DNA from: Microcaldota archaeon
Lineage (GTDB): Archaea > Micrarchaeota > Micrarchaeia > Anstonellales > Anstonellaceae
Reading direction: 5' to 3'
Length of the DNA: 5,882 nt
Assembly (NCBI GenBank): GCA_026396335.1
Contig: JAPLWZ010000096.1
Location: forward strand, 1-5,882
A program made the translations under genes and the position numbers. The notes under the pieces were generated by a model. The model worked only from the letters and a program-made list of their open reading frames with translations, had not been told where the DNA came from and did no database searches. This document shows positions 5,510 through 5,882 of this stretch, piece after piece. Every line of letters starts with the position of its first letter. The stretch's first letter is position 1.

Positions 5510-5882
5510 ATGAGGCTGTTTGTCGGGCTGCAATTGCCATCCGCAACTTATTCTGCCATTGAAAAAGCATCCGCGCCTTTAGTGGACGCGCTTGGAGTGA
5601 AGATGCTGCCACCTGACAATTGGCACCTTACCTTGAAGTTTATTGGAGACGTAGAGGATGCTGCAATTGTGAAGCGGATTGAAGAGGCGCTTTCGCAGGT
5701 TCGCTTCTCTCCCTTTGAAATACTGCTTATGGATGCGGGCGCATTCCCGGATGCGGACAGGCCGCGCGCGATTTGGATCGGCGGCAAGTCGCCTGGCTGC
5801 GTGGACCTTGCGACAAAAATTGTGGAGGCGCTAACATTTTTGAAACTGCCGCATGAGCACTTCACCATGCACATGACAGTTG
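5510..5882 (+). CDS. thpR: RNA 2',3'-cyclic phosphodiesterase (2H family), 3'-truncated by the window
   Basis: Member of the 2H phosphoesterase family, formerly called 2'-5' RNA ligase. Known members hydrolyse 2',3'-cyclic phosphate ends of RNA, and the physiological substrate in archaea is uncertain. The first 124 residues are visible of a protein usually near 180. The start MRLFVGLQLP is typical of the family. The first catalytic motif is HLTL (39-42) in WHLTLKFIGDV; the second HxT is His121-Met-Thr123, just before the window ends, where the second residue pair expected for catalysis is present. The segment RPRAIWIGG (84-92) matches the strand between the two halves. There is no stop codon before the window edge. 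It is divergent from the membrane protein-tatD operon and probably shares its promoter island. Confidence 0.92.
   Translation, partial: MRLFVGLQLPSATYSAIEKASAPLVDALGVKMLPPDNWHLTLKFIGDVEDAAIVKRIEEALSQVRFSPFEILLMDAGAFPDADRPRAIWIGGKSPGCVDLATKIVEALTFLKLPHEHFTMHMTV

Noticed and set aside
5548..5874. 108-codon minus-strand ORF opposite thpR
   Set aside because: It is a Ser/Ala-rich antisense reading of a gene with clear 2H family motifs.

Overview
The window looks like chromosomal DNA from an archaeon. The evidence is an archaeal-type glutamyl-tRNA synthetase, a type 2 isopentenyl-diphosphate isomerase beside it, an archaeal NYN-domain protein, AT-rich TATA-like boxes 27-29 bases before start codons that have no ribosome binding site, and GAGGTG-type ribosome binding sites on genes inside operons. 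The compact layout (gaps of 1-20 bases, ATGA overlaps) and roughly balanced G+C would suit a small-genome lineage such as a DPANN archaeon, but the phylum cannot be fixed from this sequence alone. No mobile element, CRISPR array, tRNA or rRNA was seen.

Layout. Bases 2-826 (+) hold the 3' three quarters of fni/idi2 (isoprenoid synthesis). It converges, with one base between stop codons, on an unrecognised gene (828-1463, -). A divergent promoter region of about 140 bases then leads to gltX (1605-3311, +), followed 20 bases later by a Bcp-type peroxiredoxin (3332-3796, +). This rightward pair converges, 7 bases apart, on a leftward operon (5455 down to 3804). In transcription order that operon encodes a three-helix membrane protein, a 39-codon leader ORF, a TatD-family hydrolase and an NYN-domain putative nuclease. 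A shared TATA-like box at 5479-5484 separates the operon from thpR (5510 onward, +), which runs off the window.

The most notable structure is between the membrane-protein gene and tatD. The gap is filled exactly by a 39-codon ORF that starts directly after the upstream stop (TAA-ATG) and ends in an ATGA overlap with tatD. Its first eight residues, MNEYSFAD, are identical to the first eight of TatD, yet four of the eight codons differ, all synonymously. Three of those four differences lie in a perfect 11-base inverted repeat that would fold the tatD ribosome binding site and start codon into a hairpin. This reads as a possible leader-peptide or translational-coupling switch for the nuclease genes. 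The duplication and the hairpin are seen directly; the regulatory role is inference.

Functionally, fni and gltX are remnants of a gene neighbourhood common in archaea (mevalonate pathway genes ending in gltX). The right half is rich in putative nucleic-acid processing enzymes: TatD, NYN and the 2H phosphoesterase ThpR.
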